Shown piece by piece: positions 12,401 to 23,689 of a stretch of 64,000 nucleotides of DNA; within the stretch, counting starts at the first letter, position 1, and each line of letters begins with the position of its first letter. Origin of the DNA: Strongylocentrotus purpuratus (taxonomy: Eukaryota; Echinodermata; Echinoidea; Camarodonta; Strongylocentrotidae); contig NW_022145597.1 in NCBI RefSeq assembly GCF_000002235.5, positions 24,952,923 through 25,016,922 on the forward strand. Direction: 5' to 3'. A model generated the notes under the pieces. It made no database searches. It saw only the letters and a program-made list of their open reading frames with translations, and had not been told where the DNA came from. A program made the translations under genes and the position numbers.

Positions 12401-14390
12401 GTATGTATGTATGGTAGGGTTAGCTTAGTTAAGTACTGGCTGGGAGATGGTGACCTGTGAATGATGAGCCTACCGGGCCCTGCCCCTTAAACTGTAGGAG
12501 AACGGCACGCCCAGACAGATGATTTTTTTGAATTAAATGTACGTAGGTTAGGGCTTTGTGTAGTTAATTTCTGGCTGGGAGATGGTGACCTGTGAATGAT
12601 GAGCCTACCGGGCCCTGCCCCTTAAACTGTAGGAGAACGGCACGCCCAGACAGATGATTTTGTTTGTATTAATTGTAGTTACTTATTGTATGTATGTATG
12701 GTAGGGTTAGTTTGGTTAATTTCTGGCTGGGAGATAGTGCCCTGTGAATGATGAGCCTACCGGGCTGTGCCCCTTAAACTTTAGGAGAACGGTACGCCCA
12801 GAAAGATGATTTTGTTTGCATAATTGTAGTTTTTTTTATTGTATGTATGTATGGTAGGGTTATCTTACTTAATTTCTGGCTGGGTGATGGTGACCTGTTA
12901 ATGATGAGCCTACCAGGCCCTGCCCCTTAAACTGTAGGAGAACGGAACGCCCAGACAGATGATTTTTTTTAATACTTATTGTATTTATTTATTGTATATA
13001 TGTATTGTACAGTTAGTTTAGTTAATTTCTGGCTGGGAGATAGCGCCCTGTGAATGATGAGCCTAACGGGACCTGCCCCTTAAACTGTAGGAGAACGGCA
13101 CGCCCAGACAGATGATTTTTTTAAATTAAATGTACGTAGGTTAGGGCTTAGTGTAGTTAATTTCTGGCTGGGAGATGGTGACCTGTGAATGATGAGCCTA
13201 CCGGGCCCTGCCCCTTAAACTGTAGGAGAACGGCACGCCCAGTCGGATACCCTTTTTATTAAAATGTAATTATTAATTCATGTCTGATGTTCGGTAGGGT
13301 TATTTTACTTAATTTCTGGCTGGGAGATGGTGACCTGTGAATGATGAGCCTACCGGGCCCTGCCCCTTAAACTGTAGGAGAACGGCACGCCCAGACAGAT
13401 GATTTTGTTTGCATTAATTGTAGTTTTTTTTATTGTATGTATGTATGGTAGGGTTATTTTACTTAATTTCTGGCTGGGAGATGGTGACCTGTAAATGATG
13501 AGCCTACCGGGCCCTGTCCTTTAAACTGTAGGAGAACGGCACGCCCAGACAGATGATTTCTTTTTTTAAATTAAATGTACGTAGGTTAGGGCTTAGTGTA
13601 GTTTATTTCTGGCTAGTTGATGGTAACCTGTGAATGATGAGCCTACCGGGCCCTGCCCCTTTAACTGTAGGAGAACGGCACGCCTAGACGGATTTTTTTT
13701 TTTTTTTACTAATCGTATTTATTTATTGAATGTATGTATGGTAGGGTTATTTTACTTAATTTCTGGCTGGGAGATGGTGACCTGTGAATGATAAGCCTAA
13801 CGGGACCTGCCCCTTAAACTCTAAGAGAACGGCACGCCTAGACAGATGATTTTTTTTGATCAATTGTATTTATTTATTGTATGTATGTATGGTAGGGTTA
13901 GCTTAGTTAAGTACTGGCTGGGAGATGGTGACCTGTGAATGATGAGCCTACCGGTTCCTGCCCCTTAAAATGTAGGAGAACGGCACGCCCAGACAGATGA
14001 TTTTTTTGGTATTAATTGTAGTTATTTATTGTATGTATGTATGGTAGGGTTATTTTACTTAATTTCTGGCTGGGAGATGGTGACTTGTGAATGATGAACT
14101 TACCGGGCCCTACCCCTTAAACTGTAGGAGAATGGCACGCCCAGTCGGATACCCTTTTTATTAAAATGTAATTATTAATTCATGTCTGATGTTCGGGCTT
14201 AGTGTAGTTAATTTCTGGCTGGGAGATATTACCTGTGAATGATGAGCCTACCGTGCCCTGCCCCTAAAACTGTAGGAGAACGTACATCACGCCCATCCAG
14301 ATGTTTTTTAAGGATATCTAGAAGTTAGATCCAGATTGTTTTTCTTTTCTTATGAAGGCCCTAGATGCTTAGTCAAATTCAAAGAAGTTA

Positions 14391-14480
14391 ATATTATAGG
14401 TTGAGAGATGGTGGCCCGAAAATTGGGCCTTGTCCCTTTTATGATAGGTTAACGGCTCGCCTAGCCAACTATTTCATGCC
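14391..14480. repeat. Diverged satellite core copy
   Basis: About 90 bp aligning to the satellite core: GAGATGGTGG, a shortened middle, ATAGGTTAACGGCTCGCC. It lies beyond the regular array, and its surroundings do not match any of the common spacers. The middle forms its own hairpin, GGCCC, a 7-base loop, then GGGCC. It looks like an old copy isolated at the array edge. Confidence 0.6.
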
Positions 14481-14512
14481 TCCCCCCCCCCGTTTCCTTT
14501 ATTAGCTGTAAT

Positions 14513-14779
14513 GCCTCAGTCATACCTTAGCGTATTTGGCTTGCGTATAGCTGCGTTTTTCATGGCAAGCCGTTTTAACATTTAATCCTTTTTATTGATA
14601 TCAGGAAATGATTTGTTTTTGTTTTTTGTAAAGCAATGGTAATTCCTGATATCAAGAATTCGATCTCTAGCTATCAAGAATTCAATTCTTGATATCAAGA
14701 AATAGGAATAAATGTTAAAACGGCTTGCTATAAATACGCAGCAATACGCAAGCCAAACGCGCAAAGGTGTGCCTGAGGC
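14513..14779. mobile_element. Foldback MITE with ~75-bp inverted termini
   Basis: The left arm (14513-14587) and right arm (14705-14779) are inverted copies. Both outer ends read GCCTCAG and both arms contain TTTGGCTTGCGTAT and GCAAGCCGTTTTAACATTTA. The 117-bp centre is itself rich in TATCAAGAATTC/GAATTCTTGATA palindromes. It has no coding capacity. No convincing target-site duplication is visible, so the superfamily is not assigned. It sits between two diverged satellite cores. Confidence 0.85.
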
Positions 14780-14831
14780 AAAAGATGTTGTTTAATGGGG
14801 TGATTATAGTTTACTTTCAGGCTTTATTGAA

Positions 14832-14922
14832 GGTAATTCCTAGCTAAGAGATGGTGGCGTTTGAATAATGAGCCTACCCAGCCTAGTTCTTTGACGTTAG
14901 GTGAACGGCACGTCCAGTTTAA
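14832..14922. repeat. Second diverged satellite core copy
   Basis: It aligns along the whole core: CTAGCTAAGAGATGGTGG, GAATAATGAGCCTACCC, GTTAGGTGAACGGCACGTCC. The parts kept best are the same parts that vary least in the array (GAGATGGTG, ATGAGCCTAC, GAACGGCACG), while spacer similarity is lost. This suggests that the core existed as a unit before, or outside, the array. Confidence 0.7.
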
Positions 14923-15669
14923 TATTTGTAAATGTTTGTTTACAATTTCTTGTTCTTGCTTTGTTTGGTGGCTGGTGATCATATCGGCCGCGGACCCCTC
15001 TTTCGGTGGCCGAATACTTTTTTTAAGGGGGAAGAAAGCCCGGAAGAAAGATCGACAGAAGACAAATTGGGGTTAAAATGACCAAAGGGTTAAAGAGAAG
15101 AATAGTGGATAGTGAAAGGGAAAACGAAAGTGAAAGAGAGAGAGAGAGAGAGATGACCCCCCGCCCCCCCCCCAAAAAAAATCTAAATCGCTACCCTGAG
15201 TAGCTGGGTCATCAATGTAATGGATGGGCCTGAAGCCCCACCTAACCGCAAGCTATGCCTAATGCGTGCATAAATGTACAAATCAGTAACGGATCATGGG
15301 GGGGGGGGGGATGGGGGTCGGCCGCGTTACCTTCTTTTGGGTTTCCTAAAAACGGGGAAAACGTGAAAAGACAGAACGGCATAAAAAATTGAGAAAAGAA
15401 AGAGGAAAAAACGTAAAGAAAAGAAGACATCCCTTTGTTATGTAAACTTGTCTTTAGGAGAAAGAGGTTGTGTGTGTGCGTGTGTGTGTCGGTGTGTGCT
15501 CGTATGTGTCTGTGTGTCTGTGTTACTAAAACGGTACTGTAGCTTCATTGGAGCGCGGGGGGGGGGCACGCTTTTGCCCTTGAAAATACAACAAACAAAA
15601 ACAAGGAAAAGGGAAAAGGAAAGGGCTGTGTGAAGAGAAAAACGCTTCGACGCCCTCCCATTCACTTTA
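14923..15669. other. Gene-free stretch with simple repeats
   Basis: No gene recognised. It contains a (GA)n run near 15130-15153 followed by C and A homopolymers, a G homopolymer at about 15298-15310, and a (GT)n-rich tract at about 15470-15520. Short open frames here are produced by these simple repeats. Confidence 0.6.
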
Positions 15670-16420
15670 TTAGGGACTTTTAGATTGAGTGGAGGAGAAC
15701 ACGACGAACGCCGACTGATCATGCGTGTCAACGTACTCAACTACCCATGTTGACTACCATTAGAAATCTTTTAGATTGCACTCGACGATATACATGCATG
15801 CAGGAAGTAACACTATGAACATGTCGGACAAAGAAAGAGGACAAAATATACAGTTCCTTATTCTACCCTCAACAATAGACCATTTTCGTAATGTAACCAA
15901 ATCTAATGCACACGTCTTTGTGAAGTGCCTCACTACAAATTATTTCATTCACCTGATAAGAATAATAGTAATTCAATAGTCAGAATGCAAACTGCATATA
16001 TCAAGTGTCGCTAGGTAGGTCAAGCCATAAAGTTTGTCCAACCTGGCAACAACTAAAGTACGCAGTTTGGATTAAGTCTATTGAAATAATTTTGGTTACA
16101 TTACGAAAATGGCCTATTGCTGTGGTAGAACATCCCTTCACTGCTATTATGTAAAAATGTGTAGAACAGGTGAATATGCATGTGACACCTGTTCTACACA
16201 TTTTTACATAATAGCAGGGAAGGGATGTTCCTTTGTCTACCTGAGGTACTGTATATTTTATGCGCAAGCGGGATATACTAGTACCGTACTAGATTAAGGA
16301 AAATCAAGGTTGACGCATTCTCGATCGCCGACTGAGACGACGTGACGCATGCGCAGTGCCTTAAAATGTCGTCACACGTTGCAGTCAAAGTTGTTGACGT
16401 GCAAATCTAAAAGTCCCTAA
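15670..16420. mobile_element. Non-autonomous element with TTAGGGACTTTTAGATT ends
   Basis: The left end (15670-15686) reads TTAGGGACTTTTAGATT and the right end (16404-16420) is its exact reverse complement. Both are flanked by TTA (15667-15669 and 16421-16423), a 3-bp target duplication of the PIF/Harbinger type; the superfamily is an inference from this. A second, diverged copy of the terminus (TTAGAAATCTTTTAGATTGC) lies inside at about 15761, so one element may have inserted in another. Inner parts are also inverted: CATTTTCGTAATGTAACCAAA near 15880 returns reversed near 16090. No transposase is encoded. Confidence 0.75.
16129..16229. repeat. Near-perfect 44-bp hairpin
   Basis: The arm 16129-16172 and the arm 16186-16229 are complementary at 43 of 44 positions (arm ends AACATCCCTT and AAGGGATGTT, inner ends ACAGGTG and CACCTGT), with a 13-base loop. 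It sits inside the TTAGGG-ended element. Such high arm identity suggests a recent inversion-duplication or a nested young MITE. Confidence 0.85.
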
Positions 16421-17822
16421 TTACTCGATCACCTCGCTCTTCTCACTCTTCATCAGTTCATATTTATGATACCCGCAACAATAGCAGTACCCATTTAATG
16501 GCTTGATCAGCAACACGCAACTGAGCGAGATGGTTGATGACGTATGACCTACCCTATATATTCATCAATCAAGTAGGCGATTTGAAAAATCATTGCCGAC
16601 AAGTCTGACCTATTTACATAATGTCAAAAGCTCTTTTTATCAGAAGAAATAAAGGTACCATTGTGTTTTTATATTGCACCAGACAAGAAATGATTAAATC
16701 TGAAGATTTGTATCAGAGAAGAAGAACAAATCAAAGGATAATTTCTCCTATTGGGGGTAACAGAAAGCAGGTTTTGGGCAGACCTCGATGACCTCAACTT
16801 CAGTTACTGACAGAATTCAAAACTGGATTTTACAAGTTTTAAAGCTTTCTCAGCCACTCTTCCTCTGTCAATACATCTCCTCCATCTTCCAGCACATATG
16901 AGAACATCATATTACCATTATCAGCGTCGGCTTATTCCCTTAACGTTCCTGAATTCCCAAAACAGGCTGGGTTCAACTTCATTTTTATCTGCTGCCCGGC
17001 CACGCCTATGGACACTGAGATAAAACTTCCCACGAATCTCTACATTAAAAATGAAATCTATATCTCATTATTGTGATGGGTATTGGCGCTTTGAACAATA
17101 AGAAAGATTCTGATTGCAGATTGTTTTAGCTGCAAGGTTTGAAATATGGTAAATGAGCTTCTGTTTCTGCTCCCGGGCACAAACTATAGCCTTTATGTTC
17201 TCCGCCCATTTATTGCATGGTTTATGACGTTATTCATGAAGTAAACAAAGACCGGAGTGAAGTTGTGATTAAAATAAATAGTAATAATCTGAAACTCATT
17301 CAAACTGCATAAATCAGTGTTTGCATTCGTGCTAGGGTATCGAAATGATGTTTGAAGTATTTTTCTTTAAAAGTAAACCAGTTACGTACATTGGAACATC
17401 AACTAAAAATTATCAATACAAAATGAAATGAGAGAATAAGATGAACAAACAGAGAAAGTAAAACTAAAAAGAAGGAAAGAGGCCTGAGAGAGAGAGAGAG
17501 AGAGAGAGAGGAACAGAGAGATACGTAATGTATATAGCAACTCGAAATACTTGATGTATTTGATATCATACGGACTTAATTTGATATTGGTGATTCTTTA
17601 GAAACGAAACTACAGGAAGGTGTATAAGAGGAGTGCGATCCAAATTTTGAACCAAATATTTGTTTGGCTTCCCATATTCATAAGAATAATGTGAGCGAAA
17701 TAACGACACTTCATAATAACACTCGCTTTAGCCCATTGCCTACTGGGACCGGGTGTCTCCTGTATAAAAGCCTATGGGTATGACAGCATTTAGTAGTCAA
17801 TATGTTAATTGTATTCCTGGGC
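16421..17822. other. Intergenic, no gene recognised
   Basis: AT-rich DNA with one (GA)n run near 17488-17510. No splice-linked coding segments or RNA genes were seen on either strand. Confidence 0.5.
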
Positions 17823-17973
17823 CCCGTTGCATTAAACTTAACATTGACGGTAACTTTGCCATCTATATTATCTACCAGGGCAACATCACTCAACAGCCAA
17901 TCAAATCAAAGTTTCCATGGAAGTTACCATTCATGGCAAAGTAGCCATCAATGATAAGTTTTATGCAACAGGG
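17823..17973. mobile_element. MITE of the CCCTGTT family, 151 bp
   Basis: The arms are inverted over about 40 bp: left CCCGTTGCATTAAACTTA, right (reversed) CCCTGTTGCATAAAACTTA, both followed by a TGGCTACTTTGCCA-like segment. The centre contains AGCCAATCAAA. The element at 60449-60590 has the same plan, including the inverted GATTGGCTG motif. Non-autonomous, no coding capacity. Confidence 0.85.
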
Positions 17974-20900
17974 TTCTGTCTAGTCTTGCCCTTAGCCTAT
18001 CCTGTTTCTAGTTTTTGCAAGAGACGACAGCTAATTACTTTATTTAGATAGTCTCTTCTAATTTTGCAGTTCTATTTTTTTCTTCAAATTTTATACTAGC
18101 CTCTCAATGTAGTTTCTTTACCTTCCTTCCTGGATCTCCGTGACGGTTGTCCTTATTTGTGGGGGTGCATTTTCGCGGGGGTAAACAAAGATATCTAACA
18201 GAGTATTCCAGCATACCCATCAGAACGCCATTATCTTTAATAATGCAAATCTTTTTGTTCTTTATTTTAATCCTAATCGACTTTCTTTCTTTAGTTTTGA
18301 AGGTTTTGTGAGCGGGTGAACCACACTATATTTTTTTGCTTCAGTTTTTTTCCTTTCCTGGGTAAAAATGTTGGAGCGCCAGACCAAGCAGGTTTGCCAG
18401 ATACGAAAGCTTTACAAGAAACCACATTAAAGGCAAAATCTACCCTGAAATTAAGTTAGTTTTAATAAAAGCTGAAAATGAGAGAAATAAATTAGTGACA
18501 ATTTAAGCGATATCTGATTTTCACAAAATAGGAAAGTTGTAGATTTTTAAAGTTGCCGCCGGTGAAACACGAATTGATAAGAGTGTGGCGTATTTAACGA
18601 GCTCCTCTCCAATTAGCTCTGTACAGCAAATTTCACAAACTTACATTTTCTTAGTTACTGACGAGGAAATAGATTATTTTCATACTGGGGTTGTATAAAC
18701 ACATACGTTGCAATGATTATAGTTAGGGTGAGTGTAGTGCTAGGCAAATGGGAGTGAAGCTCGCAAGATACGTCACAGAGTTGCCAACTTGTGTTTGATT
18801 GGTCGCACCTTCAAAAATTCACAAGTTAAAACAAAAAATTAAATCGAATTTTGCTCAAACGTTCGCTGACGCCTTTCCCTCAAATTGTCTCCTTGTATTA
18901 ATACCACCTTATTATCAGGGTGGACTTCCCCGAAATAATTCCGTCATTTCAATAAAGTCCACCTCGCGGCCTGATTCTGAGGTGGCGGTTGCCCTTTCTC
19001 GTGGGCTGCAGCCCCTACACCCCTTCTTCGTAAACTGTGGATTAGCCTATATATATTCGAACAAGAAGGTGGGCCAAATGCAGGTTTGTATTTATTATTG
19101 ATCCTGAAAAAGAAGGCTAATGACACTTTCCACTTCCAAAGTCTCGAACATGAAATATTCACGAGTTCCGAAGCTCCTTCGTTGCAACATTAAGCAGGCA
19201 CTTAGCCTAGATAATTCAAAATGGGTCGCATTTTCTTTTGCTTGCATGCCTCTCGCCGACTTTAGATATGTGATCAGTTATTCTCTGAAATCGTATCAAA
19301 GTATATTAGCTACGCATTTGAATCGTGGTACAAGGCTTTAAAGTCAAGGAGAACCAGCCAAATTCCTAACTCAAGTATTACAAAAAAGTCAAATCTTTTC
19401 GAAGTTGAGCGAAAAACCCCACCTTAAGATACCAATTAGAAAGAATTGAACGGACTCGAACGGAAAATGTACTCTCAATTTAATACAATTCTGAACTGTA
19501 ATTCAATTAAGAAATATGTATTTGAAATTATGTTCTGTCTGCAGTCCACATCCTCTTATTTCCTTTAATGACTTAAAACTGTCCTCATTAAAACGTTTAA
19601 GTGTTGGTTGATTGATTTTCAACTTGACTGAATTTGGTATCATTGCAATCGTAAACGTACACTGAGTAAGAATTTCACATTTATTTATCTTCTAAGTTCA
19701 AGCGAAAATTATAAACGTTGATTAAAATCTGTAAAGGTATAATTAACATATTTGTTCAATATTTCTATGAACCTTTGCTTTAATGCTCTTTATTGTTTGG
19801 TAGCAAGTACATCAATCACGATAACAACTTTCTTTAATGAAAATTAAGCTTGTGCGTCACCGAACGAAGTGTGCAAATATGACAATGACGTATTATATCA
19901 ATCCGGACATGTTTTTTTTATGGGACCATTGGGTTTTGACATTGGTTTTGAGTTGACTTTTCAGAAGCAGTTGCGATCGTGTGATCTTAACATATATACC
20001 AATTACTAAAAGCGTCACACTAATCTATCGCATCGAGAGCTTTCCGGCTAAATTGCCTTATAATTCCGCTAATGCCCATTTAAAATCGCTCTCGAAACCA
20101 TGGAAATGTAAGCCCCTACTACAACTCATTATATTTACGAATTGTGTCAAATATAGTTATAGGATATTTTTACCTTTTGAAGGTAACTTTGTTTCATCGA
20201 ATCAGACATTAGAAATATGGAGCTTATTGTATTTCAATCTCGTGAACGCCCATGTGCAATTGCTTCAATGCATTATTATGATTTAACCCTTTCAGGGCAC
20301 GTTGTTCTTTAAATTGGCAATAATTATTTATTCATGTTTTTATTTTTATAAACTAAAAGTGTCTCTTAATCAATATCTTTGTGTAGCAACTTTGTCAAAA
20401 CTTTGAAAAAGATTTGCAATATAAAAATGTTAAAGATACTTTTTCCGGCATTATATACACAATATGGTCATGCAAGGAAAAAGTTTTTAAGTTAGTCTGA
20501 ATCAAAAGTTATTGAGTCAAACCAGAAAATGTGGGATGATTGTCACGAAAGGGTTGATATATAAAGCACTTGCCTTAGTGCATGTGATATTTTACTGTTA
20601 CTTTCACAATGTAAGTCACATTTGCCATCCGTTAACTTTAAGTTTAGGTCGTGGTTGTAACTTCTTAAGGCCTGGGCACAATGAACCCACGACGCATTTG
20701 TGCCAAGACACGGCAGAAAATGTGGGGAAATCGAGGGTCATCGGGGGTCGTCGCAAGACAGTCCTACGAAATTTTGAGCATCGTGGTCTTGTGGCTGTCG
20801 AGAGTCTGTCCTACGATAGTCGAGCGATAAATATCTCGTCGTGGATACTAGAAGACTGTCGCCAGACTGACCTAAGACTGTCGTGAGACAGTTCTAAGAT

Positions 20901-21719
20901 TGTCTCACGAATATCCTATTTCGTAAGAGACTCACCCAACATTGTAATTCTATTGTGCGTTAGTCTTGCGTTATTTTTGCAACATATTTTCATTGGTAAT
21001 GTAAGGTACGGCTTGTAAGTTAAACAAATCTGAATTCTCGTTGTTTTTTTTGGGTCTCGTGTGAACTCGCGTAAAACTTCGACGGTCACATGTAAACATA
21101 GCCATTTAGCCATTGCACTGTTGCAGATGATCTCAGAATACCCCTTCTGGATTTCGCGCTTCCGTCCATTTATTTCTGTCTCTTTCGCTTCGTATATTTT
21201 CACCTGAGAATTTCCCCTTCGTTCCCTACTTTGTATAAGCTTGTATTTTGTATATGGACCTGACATGTTATCATCAATCATTCTTCAAGATGCACTATTT
21301 GAAATCCCCTTTCGTACCCCAAATGAATATTAAACATATTGCAACCCAAACCGCGACATCCGGAAATTTGTAGAGCGCTAATATCAAGTTGCATAATCAG
21401 AGGCACTGATGAGGCTGAACCAAAAATATGTTCCCCATGATGCACCTGGTAAACACAGGGGTGGTGGTTAGTTGTAAGCAATCTTCTCAATCATAATCCA
21501 CAATGAATATAAAAGAGAATCTAGAATTGAGAGATTTGTATCGCGGCCGCCATCATGAGATACGTGAGATTACATATTTCCAGGATAGGTAGAATACCAT
21601 ACCATATAAGTAAACATGTAAAAAGAAGGGAAAGAAGGTTAAAGCACACACCTCACATATGAGCCACGGAGTACATCGTACAACGGTGTTTCTTTTTACA
21701 TAGTATTAGAAAATGTAGA
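17974..21719. other. Intergenic, no gene recognised
   Basis: No gene supported. The part at about 20670-20960 is rich in repeated inverted GACAGTC/GACTGTC-like words between GGGCACAATGAA and ATTCTATTGTGC, and is probably a decayed inverted-repeat element; its boundaries could not be fixed. The remainder is unremarkable AT-rich sequence. Confidence 0.4.
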
Positions 21720-23620
21720 AAATATGTTTGCTTTTATAGATTTATTCAATATTTATAGCACAGGACTAGGGATAACGGATTTTTTTCTTTTTCAGAGAAA
21801 AGGGCAATTCGTGATTTTTTTTCTTGGTACACAAGTCAAAAGGGGGAATTTCTCACGAGGTAAATCCCTGAGGGAAAAAAAATATGCAAAATGTATGAAA
21901 TCCTAGATATATGTTATGTTATGATCGATCTCATATATATAAATTTACTGTTTAATGGATCAATAAAGAGAAAACAGAAGAGTAAACATAATCCCTTAGG
22001 TGGTAATACGTGTTTGATCAATCGTACGGATCTTGAATATTTTTTTTTATAATTCTGTCTTTTATAGGGCTTTCTTCAAAAGAATTAAAAAAGAAGTGAC
22101 AAGTAAGCATCTTTATAATGAACTACTGACTATTCCATTTGGGCGGCCGGCTTCTCATTTTATTTATGTTTGATCCTAGATAACTGTTTTTTAATGTATT
22201 CTTTCATTTATCGTATTTCCACCAAATCTGTCAACCACGGAACCAAAACAATGAGGGAGAAGGAGATACAAGTAAGCTCTTCGTATGATGAATTACGGAT
22301 TATAGTGCGCAAAGATCTTGTGCGAAGTACGAGTATTAAAGTGTTAAAAACAAGGATTTTCTTTTTGATGGTCAGAAAATATGGAAACTAATAATTTGTT
22401 GTTTGTGCAAAACAAATTAGGGTGTTGCTCGCAAGGTATATTTCACAATTCTATCTTTCATCAGGCTTTCCTCAAACCAGTTAATCAGTCACCACTGATC
22501 TCGAAGAATTGGGAAAAGAAGGGGAAAAAAGTGGGCAATTGTATGATGAATTACGGACTACAATTTAAGTCAATACAAAAAAACTAATATTCATACCCAA
22601 CATCTTCAAACCAAATTGCAGAAAATGCATGAATATCATAATAGTATGGAGTGTGAACACGGATGACCGAGCACTGGCCGTTCTTAAAAGCATTTCGAAA
22701 ACTCCCCCTTTTCTTGCTTGCGATGAATGGTGTTTATGATTTGCTTTCATCATGATTAAGTGCTTTTATTTTGAATGAAGACTGTTGTACCAATGACCAC
22801 GTATTTCATTAAAAACTTAAAGGCAAATTTGACACGTATCAGAACGTTGCTTCTGTTCAGCTCTCCTTGACCGGATTTTATTGATCGAGGTGTCAAATTA
22901 ATGAAACGTCGTAGGCCACGATATGCGTCTCTTTTACTAAGTCTTTGTATTCCGACTGCAATGATATTTGGGCAAGCAATTAGTGTTGGCATAGGTGTTG
23001 AACCTGGGTTTCCTTTCACCCCTCAAGAATGGGGAAAAGGAAGATAATAATAATGTTCATTTCTTATATAGCACATATTACGTAATTGTCTCTATGCGCT
23101 TAGATACGAGAGAGAAAGAGAGAGACAGAGAGACAGAGGGAGAGTGGGAGAGAGAGAGAGAGAGAGAAAGAAAGAGAAAGAGAGGAAGTGAGAGAGAAAG
23201 AGAGAAAGGGAGAATAGAAAAACATGGAAAATATTGAGCTTTTACGTTTATCACTTACAATTATCAAATCAATTACTCTATTCATATGTTTACTTTATGA
23301 TTTATGACTGGTATGATCGGAACAAATATGTTTTTAAGTCAGATTTAAACTGATGAGGTGAAGGACAACATTTTAGAGACTCTGGGAGATTGTTCCATAA
23401 TTCCAAAGATATAATTTAGCTTCTGTACGATGATGAATGACTGATTATAGGTCTTTTGCGTAGTATGAGTATTAAAGTATAGAAAGCAAAGATATTTTTT
23501 AATATTCAGAGAAAATAATATTTTTTTGTACACAAGAAAATCTGGGGATTGCTCGTACACAAGGTAAATATTTTGTAATTTATCTAATTTCCTCAAATCA
23601 ATCGCCTGCTGATCTCTTTT
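21720..23620. repeat. Old repeat family, about four diverged copies
   Basis: Related segments at about 21.76-22.13, 22.17-22.50, 22.51-22.57 and 23.41-23.61 kb. Shared words include a TTCTRTCTTTYATMRGGCTTTC block at 22045 and 22450, GTATGATGAATTACGGA at 22285 and 22540, GAGTATTAAAGT followed by an AAAGATATT/AAGGATTTT block at 22330 and 23467, and GCTCGNNNNAAGGTA at 22427 and 23552. Copies are all in one orientation and strongly diverged. No coding potential is evident. Confidence 0.55.
23104..23222 (+). repeat. (GA)n purine tract
   Basis: A run of GAGA, AAAG and GGGAG words, almost purely purine on the + strand for about 120 bases. Any open frame here is a by-product of the repeat. Long polypurine tracts can adopt triplex (H-DNA) structures; that is an inference only. 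Confidence 0.9.
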
Positions 23621-23689
23621 TATCTTTTTTCATCCCTTTATCAAACCTGAGCTAATATCATGGTGGGCGTAACTTGAGTGGGAGAGGGG

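Larger units (their letters stand above)
1..14298. repeat. Satellite array of ~150-bp monomers
   Basis: Head-to-tail array filling the first 14.3 kb and continuing off the left edge. Successive occurrences of the marker CTGGCTGGGAGATGGTGACC begin at 51, 204, 356, 507, 662 (first part only) and 814, a period of 151-155 bp, so roughly 95 monomers are present (estimate). Each has a core of about 90 bp, running from CTGGCTGGG through GAATGATGAGCCTACC and GTAGGAGAACGGCACGCC to GATGATTTT, followed by a spacer. The spacer comes in several types: long ones with ATTGTATGTATGTATGG, a short one with AAATGTACGTAGGTTAGGGC, and a rare one beginning TCGGATACCC. No open reading frame of note runs through it. 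Spacer length changes make the period vary from about 140 to 155 bp. The function is unknown; a centromeric, pericentromeric or interspersed satellite are all possible. Confidence 0.97.

Noticed and set aside
1..14298. CRISPR array
   Set aside because: Regular repeats with variable spacers superficially fit, but the repeated part is about 90 bp, the spacers belong to a few recurring classes, and the context is a eukaryotic genome.
1..14298. C/D-box snoRNA or 5S-type gene cluster
   Set aside because: ATGATGA matches a C box, but no CTGA D box is placed to close the structure, and no similarity to 5S or snRNA genes was recognised.
1..14298. Hammerhead ribozyme in every monomer
   Set aside because: The invariant C of CUGAUGA is A, and the position after GAA is C. 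Without these, catalysis by the known mechanism is not expected. Kept only as a low-confidence structural idea.
20512..20886. 124-residue open frame, + strand
   Set aside because: Its second half is made of repeated inverted GACAGTC-type words of a decayed element; no protein family recognised.
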